This document shows positions 51,161 to 62,273 of a DNA stretch of 64,000 nt, one piece after another (positions within the stretch are counted from its first letter, which is position 1; each line of letters begins with the position of its first letter). The position numbers and the translations under genes are program-made. Under the pieces are notes generated by a model. The model was given only the letters and a program-made list of their open reading frames with translations. It was not told the origin of the DNA and did not search any database. The stretch spans positions 95,184,652 through 95,248,651 of the forward strand of contig CM065299.1 in assembly GCA_032871835.1 (NCBI GenBank), in the 5' to 3' direction. The stretch is from Dipteronia dyeriana (taxonomy: Eukaryota > Streptophyta > Magnoliopsida > Sapindales > Sapindaceae).

Positions 51161-52402
51161 CACTACTAGAAAAAGCTTTATTCTTGACAGTTTTTTAATG
51201 ATAGTTTTTAAAAACTATCAAATTTTATTACTTTTTGATAGAATATAAAAACTGTGAACAAGTGTTGACAGTTTTTAAAAAATGTGAACTAATCTTAACA
51301 GTTTTTAGAAACTGTCAAAACTATTTCACCTTTTTTGAAAAAATGTAAACTTTTTCTAAATTTCAAAAGTTTTTAATTCCCACCAAATACTAATAGATAA
51401 CTAATTTAATTCAAATAAAATCACCCTTTCTTATCTTTTAACAAAGTGGTGTGTCAGACTTGGAGAAAACTTCTACACCCTCTCTTCACCTATAACCTTT
51501 GATCATGATCTCTTTCTACGTAGTCCACACTATTTTTTTTTCTTTGTTTTTTTCTCCTCCTTCTATCTATGTGCATCACTTTTCCTATCTAATCTTAAAC
51601 TTTTACAGATCTAAACTATAAATACAACCATGTTGTCATTATTTTTCGTATGGTACCGAGCATTTTTGTCTTATTGTTCTCTACAAATCCATGGCAATGT
51701 TATTGCTAAGAAAAAGGGTGTGATGTAAGTTGTCATCAAAGAAGTTAAAATTTCTTAAGCCTTTTTTTATCACAGTATGTAACATATTTTTAAAAATTAA
51801 TGTTTGAGTTTAACCACTGTTTGTTTCTTTTGCATTTACTATAATATTATTTTTTTGCCTTTATTGTAATCATTTTTTTTAAATGCTTGTGTCTAATGGT
51901 GTTATTAAATTATTTGTACAGATTAAATAGAAATTGAAACATGCTGGATTTGATGGGGACCTATTGCAACTTCATAATGCTATGAACATTGTTGATTGTT
52001 GATGTACTCAATAAATAAGTATAAATATGTATAATATATTTCAGAATGATAATAAAAGTTTCGATATAATATATTTTTCTTTTGTAAAATTTAATGAATA
52101 TGAAACTATCGTTAAAGTATTCAATATTTAATTTAATTTTTCTAGAATTATTATTAATTTTATATAATCTATTGCATTTGATTTGTTGGGTGGATAATTA
52201 AAATCATATAAATTAAAAAATAAAAATAGAAACTTAAAATCATATTTTTTTTGATAAATTTTAAAAATAAATACTTGACAGTTATTGACTGTCAAAACTC
52301 TTGACAGTTAAAAACTATCAAATACTCTTGACAATTTAAAAAGTGTCAAGATCATTGTTGACACAGGCTTCCTTGACAGTTTTTGAACTGTCAAGAGGAT
52401 TA
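51161..52402. mobile_element. CACTA (En/Spm) non-autonomous element inserted in the hAT gene
   Basis: It begins CACTACTAGAAAAAGC, the classic CACTA terminus, directly after TAA. Subterminal repeats TTGACAGTTTTTAAAA and their complements cluster within 160 bases of the left end and again at 52275-52402, as expected of both ends of one element. The expected right terminus TTTTTCTAGTAGTG is not present; the sequence departs just after AACTGTCAAG near 52402, so the right tip is lost or very divergent. The interior is AT-rich with no transposase. Confidence 0.7.
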
Positions 52403-52560
52403 AGAGGGGGATCTGATCCAAATTGAGTTTGAAGGAACTCGTGGTAAAGTCGGTCATTGTAACTGATGTCTTCACCTTCGTGTTCCAACAAATCTTGCAA
52501 TGGACCCTTTCCTCTGTCCAAATTTGTAGGACCTGAACCTTCTCCCCCACTTGCCTTTAA
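52380..52560 (-). pseudogene. Short coding-like exon, possibly hAT N-terminus
   Basis: Read leftward: GEGSGPTNLDRGKGPLQDLL and ISYNDRLYHEFLQTQFGSDP, an open non-repetitive stretch of about 55 residues ending in CACTA-like repeats. A TATA-like CTATAAATACC near 52768-52778 and a CT-rich leader precede it on the same strand. Position suggests the first exon of the hAT transposase interrupted by the CACTA element, but I do not recognise the peptide. Confidence 0.35.
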
Positions 52561-53079
52561 AAAATTAATTATAAATACTAATTGAAAAAAATAGATAATT
52601 GTAACTAAATAGTATATTATTAAAAAAATAGAAGAAATATATATTTATTAATTTATATGAGAAATGAGAATAAAATAAAATTGTTGAATGTAGAGAGAAT
52701 TTAGAATTTGAGACTGAGAGAGATTGAGAGAAGGTGGGAGTGGTGTGAAAAAGAATGAATTGTGGGAGGTATTTATAGAATTGGAGTGGATGGATATTTT
52801 GGAAATTAAATGAAAGAAAAAAAAAGTGTCGTTGGAGACTTGGACAGTTGGGTTGTTGAGCCGTTGTTCAACGATCATTTTCCTCCAACGCCCAACAACC
52901 GATTTTTTTTTTCATATACATTGCCACGTGTCAGTAATTGATTAGTTGTTGCATATTTTTTTTTTATTGGACAAATGTCACTTGCACCGTATAAGTGCAT
53001 ACATCCGAATTCTTTCTTATTCAAACGGTAACAACGTTCCACTTGTCACAATATGATTTGTTATTTTTTTTTAATTTAT

Positions 53080-53249
53080 CGAAACCAGAGGTTTTTGAAC
53101 GGTTTTTTAGAAATCCTAACCGAAACCGAACCGTAGGGAACCGATTTTTTAACCGATTTTATAACCAACGGTTTCGATTACGGTTATGATTTTGAGATGA
53201 CAGTTTCGGTTCGGTTTAGAACGATTTAATCGAACTGTGGATACCTCTA
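53080..53249. mobile_element. Right terminus of the hAT element
   Basis: Reversed, the end reads TAGAGGTATCCACAGTTCG followed by CGGTT/AACCG-rich subterminal repeats, the same style as the hAT element at 5629-6906. With the transposase pseudogene in matching orientation this makes a hAT copy from 53249 leftward to the break at about 49949. The partner terminus and target duplication are lost. Confidence 0.65.
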
Positions 53250-53365
53250 TTTTAAGACATTTGTTTTCCACTTTACAAAATCACTTATAAATAGAAGTTT
53301 TTATTTCGAAAAAAAAATAATGCAGGCTTCAGTTTCACGCACCTAATCCAACGAATCATATCGTA

Positions 53366-53691
53366 CCACGTCGGATCAAGTAACAACTCTAGTGATCGTA
53401 CGGACACGGAGGACTTGCTGTTAGCGTCAAAATTAGGGCTTTGTTTCAAGTCTATAAATACGCAAGCAACGTCACTGTGCTTGATCTTCCACTAATTCCA
53501 GCTCTCTCTCTCTCTCTCTCTCTCTCTAAGGGTTTTCTTACATTCGAATCCAAAGTTTTTAAGGTGAATCTTCTCACTTTTTATTGGGTACTGTCAAACT
53601 TTTTATCGAATACTTTGTCAAGTAATCAAGTTCGATTTTAACATAAGTTTTGTTCTCAATTGTGTTGATTTCAGGTTTTAAGTAATTAACG
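53366..53691 (+). promoter_or_regulatory. RS31 promoter and split 5' leader
   Basis: A TATA box TATAAATA (53453-53460) is followed after about 45 bases by a CT microsatellite (53503-53527) and the leader AAGGGTTTTCTTAC. The leader exon ends TTTTTAAG|GTGAATC at 53563; an intron runs to TGATTTCAG at 53674; the second leader exon continues into the ATG at 53692. CCACGTCGG (about 53367) is a G-box/ABRE-like site upstream. Confidence 0.7.
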
Positions 53692-56116
53692 ATGGCGAGA
53701 CCGATTTTCGTCGGGAATTTCGAGTACGAGACTCGCCAATCTGATTTGGAACGGTTGTTCTCCAAGTACGGGAGGGTCGAGCGTGTCGATATGAAATCTG
53801 GTAAAACAATTTGGTTCTAATGATTTGTTTTTTCATGTATTTGTACTCCAGTAACGAAGTAGGTTAATTCTCGATTAGTTAATTGACAAGATTTTTGACA
53901 CTATAAATTTGTAATTTAGTTCCTTAATTGCCGATACTCTCTAGCATTCCCTCTGTAGAGAAGGTCCAAGAGATCATTAAATTCCGGCTGCAGTAAAGCT
54001 TGCTTTCTTACTTTTTGTGGGTCAGATAAACTTGCACGTGTTGAGTACTTTAGTTGAATCATTTAGATAGTTAAGTGGTTTTATTGGGCAGATTTTTTAC
54101 GCTTTGAAGTTCATAGTTTTCACTTCGTGTCTTCCTGCCACTTTTAGAAGAACAAATGTGTCTGTCCATCAGTCCATCAGACATGCTTTGTTTAGGTGTA
54201 TCATCTGGAGTTGTTAGCTTGCTTTGCATTCCGGGTGCTTTTGTTGATGGTACCTGGTTATTTAATTCTCCTAAGATTGTCCCCGCATGGGTTTGTGTAG
54301 TTTTTTTTATTTGGCTTTGCCCTTTCTCCAATTGTTTAGTTTCTCCCTATAATGAACATGGCTTATGGCTTGTCATCCATACATGTATCATGTGTTCTAG
54401 GAACATGGGAACCCCAAAATTTCAATTTTTCTGGAGAAAACCACCATATTAAGTGTTTGTTTTGACGCAGGAACTTCTACTCAGGGAAATAGAGCTTCTA
54501 TTTGGGCTCTCCAACTTCTCTGCGAAAAATCTTATTGCAATGGATACTTTCATGCCTGCTTGTTCTCCTTCCATTCTCAGATGGCGTCATCCTGCATTTT
54601 TTTCTCACGATCTTCTGTCACTTGCCCACCTCACCACTAAGTTTTTCATTTCACCACAATGGTTGTGGTGGGGAGCAATCAAATTATATGTCATGCCTCT
54701 ACCATTGACTGGATCAATGAAATCTTTCATGCCATGCCTTCCATTACTGAACTCGTGCTGTCTGAATGGCGAATCATTCCCAGACCTGAAAATTTGGATT
54801 TTAAAACTTTAATATGACATCATCTTGACTTAGTTGATCATGCAACGCTCCATCATCTTGACTTAGTTGATCATGCAATGCTCCATCATCTTGACTTAGT
54901 TCATCATGCAACGCTCCATAATACTTATGTTCATCAGCCCTTCTCGTATATGCAGGTGTCGTATATTTTTTAGTTCATGCCAGGAAAAAAAACCTGGATT
55001 TGGCTGATGTACTGCAGGTTGTGTGGATACAATACCAGCGATTTTCATTATTGGGTTCTGCCTCTGATTCTAGTCATGGTGTTGCAGGGTATGCTTTTGT
55101 TTATTTTGAGGATGATCGAGATGCTGCGGATGCCATTCGTGGTGTTGACAATACTCCATTTGGTTACGACAGGCGCAGGCTGTCAGTGGAATGGGCAAGG
55201 GTAAGTTATTGTTCTTTCTAGTAATATTGTGGCTTCAATTGACACTTGTCCTATGCTTATGTCCTGTCATCCTGATAGATGTTGGCATTTTTTGTGGTCA
55301 TTAATCTTTTGCATGGTTCAAGATTCAGAATCTACTTGTATTTATTATTGAGTGATAATTCTCTTTTAGGGTGAACGTGGTCGAGTTCGTGAAGGTTCTA
55401 AGTCAACGACAAATCAGAGGCCCACTAAAACCTTGTTTGTGATCAACTTTGATCCAATACGTACAAGGGAACGTGATATTAAGAGACACTTTGAACCTTG
55501 TGGAAATGTTGTTCATGTTCGTATCCGACGGAACTTTGCATTTGTGCAGTTTGAGACACAGGAGGATGCAACAAAGGCGCTTGATGCAACAAATAGGAGG
55601 TCTTATAATATGCTTTTGTTTGTTATGTTACTTGTTAATGTTATTATGGTGTGCGGATCCTAACATACTACTATATTCTTTTACAGTAAGTTATTGGACA
55701 GACATATTTCTGTTGAGTATGCTCTAAAGGATGATGGTGAAAGGGATGACAGAGATGATAGTCCTAGAAGAGGTCATGGTAGGCTTGGGGATAGTCCGTA
55801 TGGAAGGTCTCCTAGTCCCGCTTTCCGGCGGCGACCCAGTCCTGATTATGGTCCAACTCGCAGCCCAGTTTATGATAGGCATAATGGTCCAGTGTATGAT
55901 AGGCGAAGGAGTCCTGGTCCAGCTTATGACAGGCAGAGGAGCCCTGATTATGGGAGGCATAGGAGTCCTGAGCTTGGTAGATACCGCAGGTAGTTTTTTA
56001 GCAGCCAGCCAGCCAAGTGTTTGTGCAAACCTTTTTTGGCATACCAATTTTGTAACCTCTTTCCTTTCTGAATCTCTTTCAACAGCCGATCGCCAGTTAG
56101 AAGGTCAAGAGCTTGA
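53692..56116 (+). CDS. RS31: Arginine/serine-rich splicing factor RS31
   Basis: Five coding exons: 53692-53800, 55088-55200, 55370-55599, 55687-55989 and 56086-56116, all GT-AG with matching phases; 261 residues. RRM1 spans about 1-72 (RNP2 IFVGNFEY, then [16 protein letters not shown]). RRM2 spans about 93-165 ([21 protein letters not shown]1 [17 protein letters not shown]). The tail (about 175-261) is rich in RSP and SPDYGR repeats and ends [10 protein letters not shown]. The [11 protein letters not shown] and NFDPIRT stretches match Arabidopsis RS31 rather than RS40/RS41, as recalled. Known: this plant-specific RS-subfamily SR protein binds exonic RNA and guides splice-site choice; its RS tail is phosphorylated. 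Its own pre-mRNA is alternatively spliced in the long intron after the first coding exon, here 53801-55087, in response to light. Confidence 0.95.
54818..54916 (+). repeat. Three tandem 33-bp copies in the long RS31 intron
   Basis: Units 54818-54850, 54851-54883 and 54884-54916 begin CATCATCTTGACTTAGTTGA and end TGCAACGCTC, with one or two changes in copies two and three. They lie 170-270 bases upstream of the 55088 acceptor, within the alternatively spliced intron. Confidence 0.95.
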
Positions 56117-57184
56117 AGAATCATCTGCTTGCTGGGAAAATGCATGCTCAAATGTTTACTTTTGTGCTGTCTGTAGTAGTTTTACTGCATAGAAGTAGCA
56201 ATTTACAATCTAGAATATCATTTTATTTCTTGTACAAGTAATGTTTTAGTTTTGGTTTCTCAGGATTGCAGTGGTCAGTAATTGAAACTTACTATCGTAT
56301 GTAGTTATGTCTGAATTGAACAATATGGTAGTACTCATAGATGTGTATTTATCAGTCGCCAGAGACTATTAAATAAGTTGTTATTCAGTTGACTCACCGG
56401 GTCACTTATCATTGTCACTACGGTATATGATTTTAAAGTAGTTTTACTTGGAAATCAATATCCGTTTCTCTCCAGTGGATAATTTCACAGTTTCTTCTTG
56501 TGAGGTGAATCTATATGACTGATTTTTGTTTGCTTGATCAGTCGATGCAAAACGTTTGTATGCGGTTTGTTTTCCTTGACGATTGTAAGAACCCCTTTCT
56601 GTTATGTGAGGTATGTCTCCCAGATGGGGTTGTCAATTTCTCGCTATAGAGATATTAACCTAATTACAGCTTTGGCAGCAATGGATTTTGTCTGTTTGGT
56701 TGCTGCCAAGTATGCTGATTGTCAATTCGTAGATGATTGGAATGCTAACGTGGCGTTATTCACAGAATGCCTTGAATGTGTAAATGTGTAACTTTATCAT
56801 TGAATGCTAATTAGGAAAGGGTAGGAGAAAATCTTACATGCACCTTTCCGATGGATGCATGCCATATGGTATGGAAAACCAATTGCCACATGTTGGTTAG
56901 AGTGCATTGCACCGGCGCATGCAATATATTCTCCTGTTGTTGATGTTCAATTGGTGGCATCATAATGTGCAGTTCTCGGTGGTTGAGGCCTGCTCTTTAA
57001 TTAAACGTTGGAAATAAATGCATACGGAGGAGAAAACTGTACCTGTTAAGCTGTTCATTGCAGTAAAGCTGTTTTGCTATATCAATCAATTATTTAATAT
57101 TCTCAGCAATAACTCAATTCTTACAAGATCACAAACTCATGAAAATAGCAGTAGTGATGAGAAATTTTGAGAAGAGTCAAGTGA
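56117..57184. other. 3' flanks of RS31 and KIC (convergent)
   Basis: Untranslated 3' sequence of RS31 to perhaps 56350, then intergenic. A frame open at 56534-56791 begins with TTG and has no recognisable domain. Confidence 0.4.
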
Positions 57185-57565
57185 TCAAGGTAAGGATTTG
57201 TTGAGTTGCTGCTCAAGTGCCTTTTCAAGCCAAGTCTCAGCATTCTGCATCATTCCAGGGCTAAGTCTGACCATCAAAATACAGAATTCGGTCTCGTTGA
57301 GTGCTCCATCTCCGTCGAGGTCTCCTTCTCTAACCATGGCCTCTGCATCTTCTTTGCTCATCCCCTCCATCCCCAAAAGTGATGAATTTTGCTTTAGAGA
57401 CTCCGACGTTATGAGCCCCCTATCCAGGTCCGACAGCAGCCTAAACCCCCCACATAATTCGGACACAAAAGCCTCTACATCAAGCTTCTCAGCCATCACT
57501 GGTAACAAATCCTCGTACTCGCTTGCCGTTGCCGTCGTTTTTGATGAATTTTGTTTACCCTCCAT
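57185..57565 (-). CDS. KIC: KIC-type EF-hand calcium-binding protein
   Basis: A single-exon 126-residue protein. The ATG at 57565 (MEGKQNSSKTT) was chosen over the open but atypical hydrophobic frame upstream. Seen: YEDLLPVMAEKLDVEAFVSEL (about 17-37), GLITSESLKQNSSLLGMEGM (about 50-70, a degenerate first EF-hand), one canonical EF-hand loop DLDGDGALNETE (about 83-94), then LSPGMMQNAETWLEKAL. Known: Arabidopsis KIC binds Ca2+ through a single EF-hand and then binds and inhibits the microtubule motor KCBP, affecting trichome shape; PBP1, its relative, binds PINOID kinase. The VREGDLDGDGALN and AETWLEKAL stretches fit KIC better than PBP1. A TATA-like TATAAA lies on this strand at 57717-57722, about 150 bases upstream. 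Confidence 0.9.
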   Translation of the reverse strand: MEGKQNSSKTTATASEYEDLLPVMAEKLDVEAFVSELCGGFRLLSDLDRGLITSESLKQNSSLLGMEGMSKEDAEAMVREGDLDGDGALNETEFCILMVRLSPGMMQNAETWLEKALEQQLNKSLP

Positions 57566-58473
57566 GTTTTTGATGATGGAAGAAATGATCCCTGTATTGA
57601 AAACAAAACAAAACAAAACCAAACAAAACAAAACGGAAAAACAATCGACTTACAAAACAACCAGAGCTAAATTAACAATGGGAGATATGTAGACATGCAT
57701 ATGAGTTAGAGGGGACTTTATAAGCATTTAAAAAAGTGTCAATGCTTTCTAATAACTATATGGTGGGGTTGTCATTTGTGTGTGTTTGTCACTTTCATGA
57801 TCAAATTTTGGCTTAAGATCTCAGCCGTCCGATTTGTTTTATTTCAAAAGCTCACGAAACAACAGGCTGTTCCAAAATATTTGGATAGCTTTCTTCAAAT
57901 GAGATCAAATCAAATGGGAACTGAAAAATCGGACGGCTCGATCAATTACAAATCAACACGTGTATGGTCTGAAATCCTCCAACTGTATGTGTCTGTGATA
58001 TTGCCATCACATACCATACAAATTCTTTTTGGTAGAAAACTGAATTATTTTATTCCAATAAAACAGTTTCTACCTTCCAGGAAGGTGCGCTATTGTTATT
58101 TGTGAGGAGGAATGGGAGATGTCGTAATCTTGATAATCGTTGGTTGGACTCTGGAGGATTTTGCTTAAACTGTCCGGAGTTGTGTTTCTGAGAAAGTTCC
58201 TATTCTCTTTCTTTGTCAATGAGATATTTGGATTCTTGTCGTTTATTTTTATTTTTCAATTATTATCAGCCGTCCAACATTTTAAATTAAACATAATCAG
58301 ACAAAGAATAAGGCCCCAGGCCCCAGGCTCCAGGCCCAATCAATGGTGGTGGTAGTTTCCTTTCACATGCACTCATGTGTTGTAACTTGTACATATCTAT
58401 GTCTACTGTATACTTCTATCTATGTTATAGCTTAATTGGAATGTGGATGCTTATCTAAAAACAAAAAAAAAAA
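57566..58473. promoter_or_regulatory. KIC upstream region
   Basis: Contains the TATA-like site at 57717-57722 and a perfect 13-bp inverted repeat, AGCCGTCCGATTT at 57823-57835 and its complement at 57926-57938, within 375 bases of the KIC start. CAGGCCC-type short repeats lie at 58311-58340. Open frames here begin at non-ATG codons and look non-coding. Confidence 0.45.
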
Positions 58474-59211
58474 GACCCGTTTGATGCAGGAGATATTATA
58501 CGACTATTTTAATGGAATATGATTGGATATGATAATATAAGATTGGATTTGATTAATTTTAATGTTATTGTTTGTTTGGTATAATATAGGATACCATTAA
58601 AGTAATCATATGTTTAGTATTTGGTGGGATTGGACTCAATATCATCGAACACCGTCTCTCGTCTCTTCTCTTCTCTTCAACATTTCATCAAACATCTGTA
58701 AAGATCATAAGTAAAAACCAGAGAAAAATATAATAAGAAAAGCAATGCCTTTTAGCTTTCTCTGAATCAAACATCAAAATATACGCTACATTTGGTGGGG
58801 ACAAAATCATATTAAATTAAATTCCAACTCCAATTTGATCTATAAAACCAAAAACAGTTGGAAAAATTGAAACAAACCCAGATCCGAATGGTCAATTGTA
58901 CTCGAACGATCCGGATAAAATAAAAAAATGGCTTTTGAAGAGAGGGGTCTCTGTTGTGTTTTGTTTTGAGAAGAAGAAGAAAAGAGCTGGGTGGAGATAA
59001 AGGTTTTATCAGATGTTGAAAGCTAACAATGGAGTTTTTGTCTGAGAATATGGAACGGTCAAATGGGGAAAAGTGGTCAACGATGAAGACAAATGAATCC
59101 CATATCTTATCCTATTGCAATTGGATAAAATAAAAATATTGAAATTAATTAACCCAATCCCACTGGTTCAACCAAACAGTCCCATCTCAGCCAATCTGCC
59201 AAACAGACCCA
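58474..59211. mobile_element. Probable MITE
   Basis: The left end GACCCGTTTGATGCAGG and the reversed right end TGGGTCTGTTTGGCAG share GTTTG..GCAG, and internal GATTGGATTTGATTAATTTT near the left has a reversed echo near 59120-59160. The interior is non-coding. The edges are imperfect and no sure target duplication was found. Confidence 0.35.
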
Positions 59212-60103
59212 AAGAGAAAAATGGTTTAGTTGATTTGTTTTTCTAGTCAATAAATTTGGAAACTGATCGTTTGGGGTTAGAAAATGACAATGAACAACAC
59301 TCCAAGTTTAAGGGAACTTTTTTTTGTTCAAATGGTACTATGATGGCAATTTTTTCTTTGAATCTCTACCGTTCCATAAAATATCTGCCACAAACTAATG
59401 TACATTCATAAGGCAGTGAGTTCGACGAAAAAAGATATACACAAAGGTTGTTTTTTTAATTTTTTTTATTAAAATGTGCACTAAGTTAACTTTTTTATAT
59501 ATATAATAGCTATCAATTATGTTTTAAAGAAAAGAAATTAGATACAGGATGATATTGACTTAATGCTATGTCATCTTATGTTCATATTATAGAAGTTATG
59601 AGATCGAGTCGTAATCCCATCCATTAAACCCTAGATTAATTTTAATAACTCAAAAAAAATAAAAAATGATGAGTTATGAGTCTTCTATAAACAATATTTA
59701 TATCTCTTTGTAGGGACCTTCGTGATGGTGAAGTCTAATGCAATAGTAATTAAGAAGATAAGGTTTATTTATTTTTCACAATCATTCACCCTCTCACCCT
59801 GACAAGCTATGTTTTAAATGGTTGATGGAGTGTTTAGGTAAGACCAAACAAAAAAGTAGAATGAAAGGACTTGAACCCATAACCTTATGGTTACATGTAT
59901 TTTGTAACTGCATGTGTGATAGGTTTACCATTGGACCAACCGATGGTTTGATGTTAGTCATTGAATTTCAATCTAAAAGGCTAACGAAATTCAAAGATTT
60001 GGAAATTGAAAAAAAAAAAAAACGAAAGGAAATAATTCCCTCTCATAACTAGATCCTTGTCTTATAGCTAAATCTATTGTATAAATGATGGGATTTTGAT
60101 ATA
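59212..60103. other. AT-rich intergenic DNA
   Basis: No gene recognised. Holds a tRNA-like SINE head (59860-59950), listed separately. Confidence 0.4.
59860..59950 (-). repeat. tRNA-derived SINE-like head
   Basis: On the minus strand, TTGGTCCAATGGTAAACC (about 59923-59940) fits an A box and GGTTCAAGTCC (59867-59877) is a perfect B box, spaced about 48 bases apart. The stretch between does not give a clean cloverleaf by eye, and the acceptor stem ends do not pair, so a SINE or tRNA pseudogene is preferred. Confidence 0.45.
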
Positions 60104-60501
60104 GAATAAGTTTCCCATAAGGGATTTTATATTTTAATTTCAGTAAGGATCACCATGAAATCACATCGATTTGAATGATTTTTATTTTGATTTTTTTTTA
60201 TGAATGATAAGTTTATCGAAATCTACCTATGAATAAAATTTGAAAATCTTTCAAATAATAGAACTATTTATCCCAATTTTTTTTTAAATATGAATACATT
60301 GGAAACATGGGTGAAAAATATAGGAAAATTCAAGAAAAATAGTTTTAATGTTTAAAAAAAATTTAAATTTCATTCATAGGTAGATTTCAATGAATTTATC
60401 ATCCACAAAAAAATTCAAATCAAAATTATTTCAATTCAATGTGATTTCATGATGGTTTTTACCGAAATTAAAATAAGGGGTCCCTTATGAGAGATTCACT
60501 C
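60104..60501. mobile_element. Foldback MULE-type MITE with 10-bp target duplication
   Basis: A 398-bp element that is almost entirely two inverted arms of about 145 bp. The left arm starts GAATAAGTTTCCCATAAGGG and the reversed right arm GAGTGAATCTCTCATAAGGG; both continue through CATGAAATCACAT and GAAATCTACCTATGAAT at the same offsets. Perfect 10-bp direct repeats TTTTGATATA flank it (60094-60103 and 60502-60511). A 9-11-bp duplication points to the Mutator superfamily. No coding potential. Confidence 0.9.
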
Positions 60502-60511
60502 TTTTGATATA

Positions 60512-61883
60512 ATATACTAAATAATTAAAATTAATTAGGGTACGGATATTGACGCTCATAAAACTTTTTAGTATACCCATTTTTATAAGTACACCCATGT
60601 CTAAATTTTAAAAATAAATATTATTATAAGCACTCATCCTAATGTCAAATAATATCCTCATTGAAATAAATATAATCATTTTAATTCATATTATTTATAA
60701 ACACTCTTAAATTATTATCACACCCAATTTATATATAAAAAATCATATTATTTTTAGAATTAAATCCTCTTTTAATGATGGTCAAATTTACTTTTGGAAA
60801 TATCTTGAATGTACGAGCTTTATAAAACGAAATATGTGGCACTGTATATGGGGTCAATAGATTTTCAATATGAAATTCTCTTATTTATACAACTATCTTA
60901 AAAAAAATAACTTACTATAGATAAGGCTATTTAAAAAAAACTTGTTGATATTTATAGTAATCATTAAAAAAAAATTGATTATTGATAAAGTTCATAACTA
61001 TATATAAAAAGAAAACAAAAACAATATGATAATCATGTGATAATGAGAAAGTTTGAAACTTGAAATAAAGTTAGAGTTCAGTTATGGCTAATAATAAAAA
61101 TTAAGGTTTATCATAAGTTTTTTTTAATAAAGAAATATAGTTAAAGATATAAATATAATTAATGAATGTATATAGTATTTGATTTATTTTTAATTAAAGT
61201 AATTTGTTTTTATTGATAAATTTCTCTTGAGATATTTTTATAATAATTTTATTTAATAAAATATGGGTGCCAATATCGAAAATCTTAAAATTAATATTGG
61301 ACAGAAAAGCTCCCTATCTGGAAGTAAAATATTTGTCTTAGTGGGTTGTAGACGAAGAGAAATGATGGAGAAAAAAGATAATTAAAGGAAGCTTTGTAGT
61401 ATATCCATCAAAATGATGTAAGGGCCTAATGTTTTCAACTTTAAATCGAATGATTACAAACGGAGAAAAGTTCAATTTTTTAAACTCTTACTAACATAGC
61501 CTTTAAATGAATATGCAAATGCTTCAAATAGATTTTAAAAAAATGGTAGGAGAAGGCCTACATATTCTTTATCATTAATGGTTTTTTTTTTTTTTTAATA
61601 CAAATTTATCTTCCTTTAATTTATACAGCACCACGTATACTAATCAGTTCAGCTTGTAAGTTCTTCGACCATAGTATAAAAAGTCTTGAATCTTGTATAA
61701 TATGATTTGATTATATTTCGTTAATCAAGTTTGTAGTAACATTAAAAATTTAAGTTACTAAATTGCTTTAGTAATTACAAACTTGTGCCCAACTTTTGTA
61801 CATAGTGAAGATTATATGTATTAGTTTTGAATCAATCACTTGAAAATAATTATTCTTTACATCATGAACAGAAGGAAGCTTGG
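60512..61883. other. AT-rich intergenic DNA
   Basis: Very AT-rich with many A and T runs. No gene or ordered repeat was recognised. It holds the 3' flank of the Yippee-like gene at its right side. Confidence 0.4.
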
Positions 61884-62273
61884 CTACCAATTTTCCTTGA
61901 CAATCTTGAATTTTTCGAGCACGATTTTGCCTTCCTTGTACTTCTGAGAATCCTCGTAAGCTCGTTCGTACTTCCAACCCAAGACTTGTTGGCAATCGGA
62001 GCAGGATACATCAGCAATCGTGTGGAGACCGGTGATGAGGTGCCGGTCCTGTTTAGGCCCCTCAACTATGTTCATTGCGTGACTGAAAAGAAAGGCTCGT
62101 CCATTGCTTGCCTATGAATAAATCAGATTCATACCCAGGAGTATTAATCATAAAAACAAGAATTTGGAGAGTTCGTTCACCTGAAAAGCTTTAGAGATAA
62201 TATCATCGTGACGCGATACAGGATTCCGGCAATTGAAGCAGCTGTATATTCGTGGTCCGGTCGAATCTGCCAT
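61884..62273 (-). CDS. Yippee-like zinc-binding protein
   Basis: Two exons: 62273-62181 (31 codons, [20 protein letters not shown] to SKAFQ, donor CAG|GTGAAC) and 62111-61884 (acceptor TTCATAG), phase 0; 106 residues, the normal size of the family. Seen: the paired zinc ligands CFNC near residue 12 and CSDC near residue 68, and the hallmark stretches [40 protein letters not shown] and [18 protein letters not shown]. Known: Yippee/YPEL proteins share a zinc-binding beta-tent fold with cereblon and Mis18; some act as degradation-complex subunits or at the spindle, but the plant function is largely unknown. Frames in the other phases of exon 2 are shadows. Confidence 0.95.

Noticed and set aside
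54156..54812. Open frames in the long RS31 intron
   Set aside because: No RRM or RS features, and the flanking exons join in frame without them; they may overlap alternative exons but do not encode a separate protein.
56534..56791. 85-codon frame downstream of RS31
   Set aside because: TTG start, lies in the RS31 3' region, no domain seen.
57198..57692. 164-codon plus-strand frame
   Set aside because: Antisense to the KIC coding region, with serine-rich low-complexity translation and a KQNKTKQNKT repeat tail.
59822..60052. 76-codon plus-strand frame
   Set aside because: Overlaps a pol III-type A/B box sequence on the opposite strand and ends in a lysine run from an A tract; better read as a SINE head.
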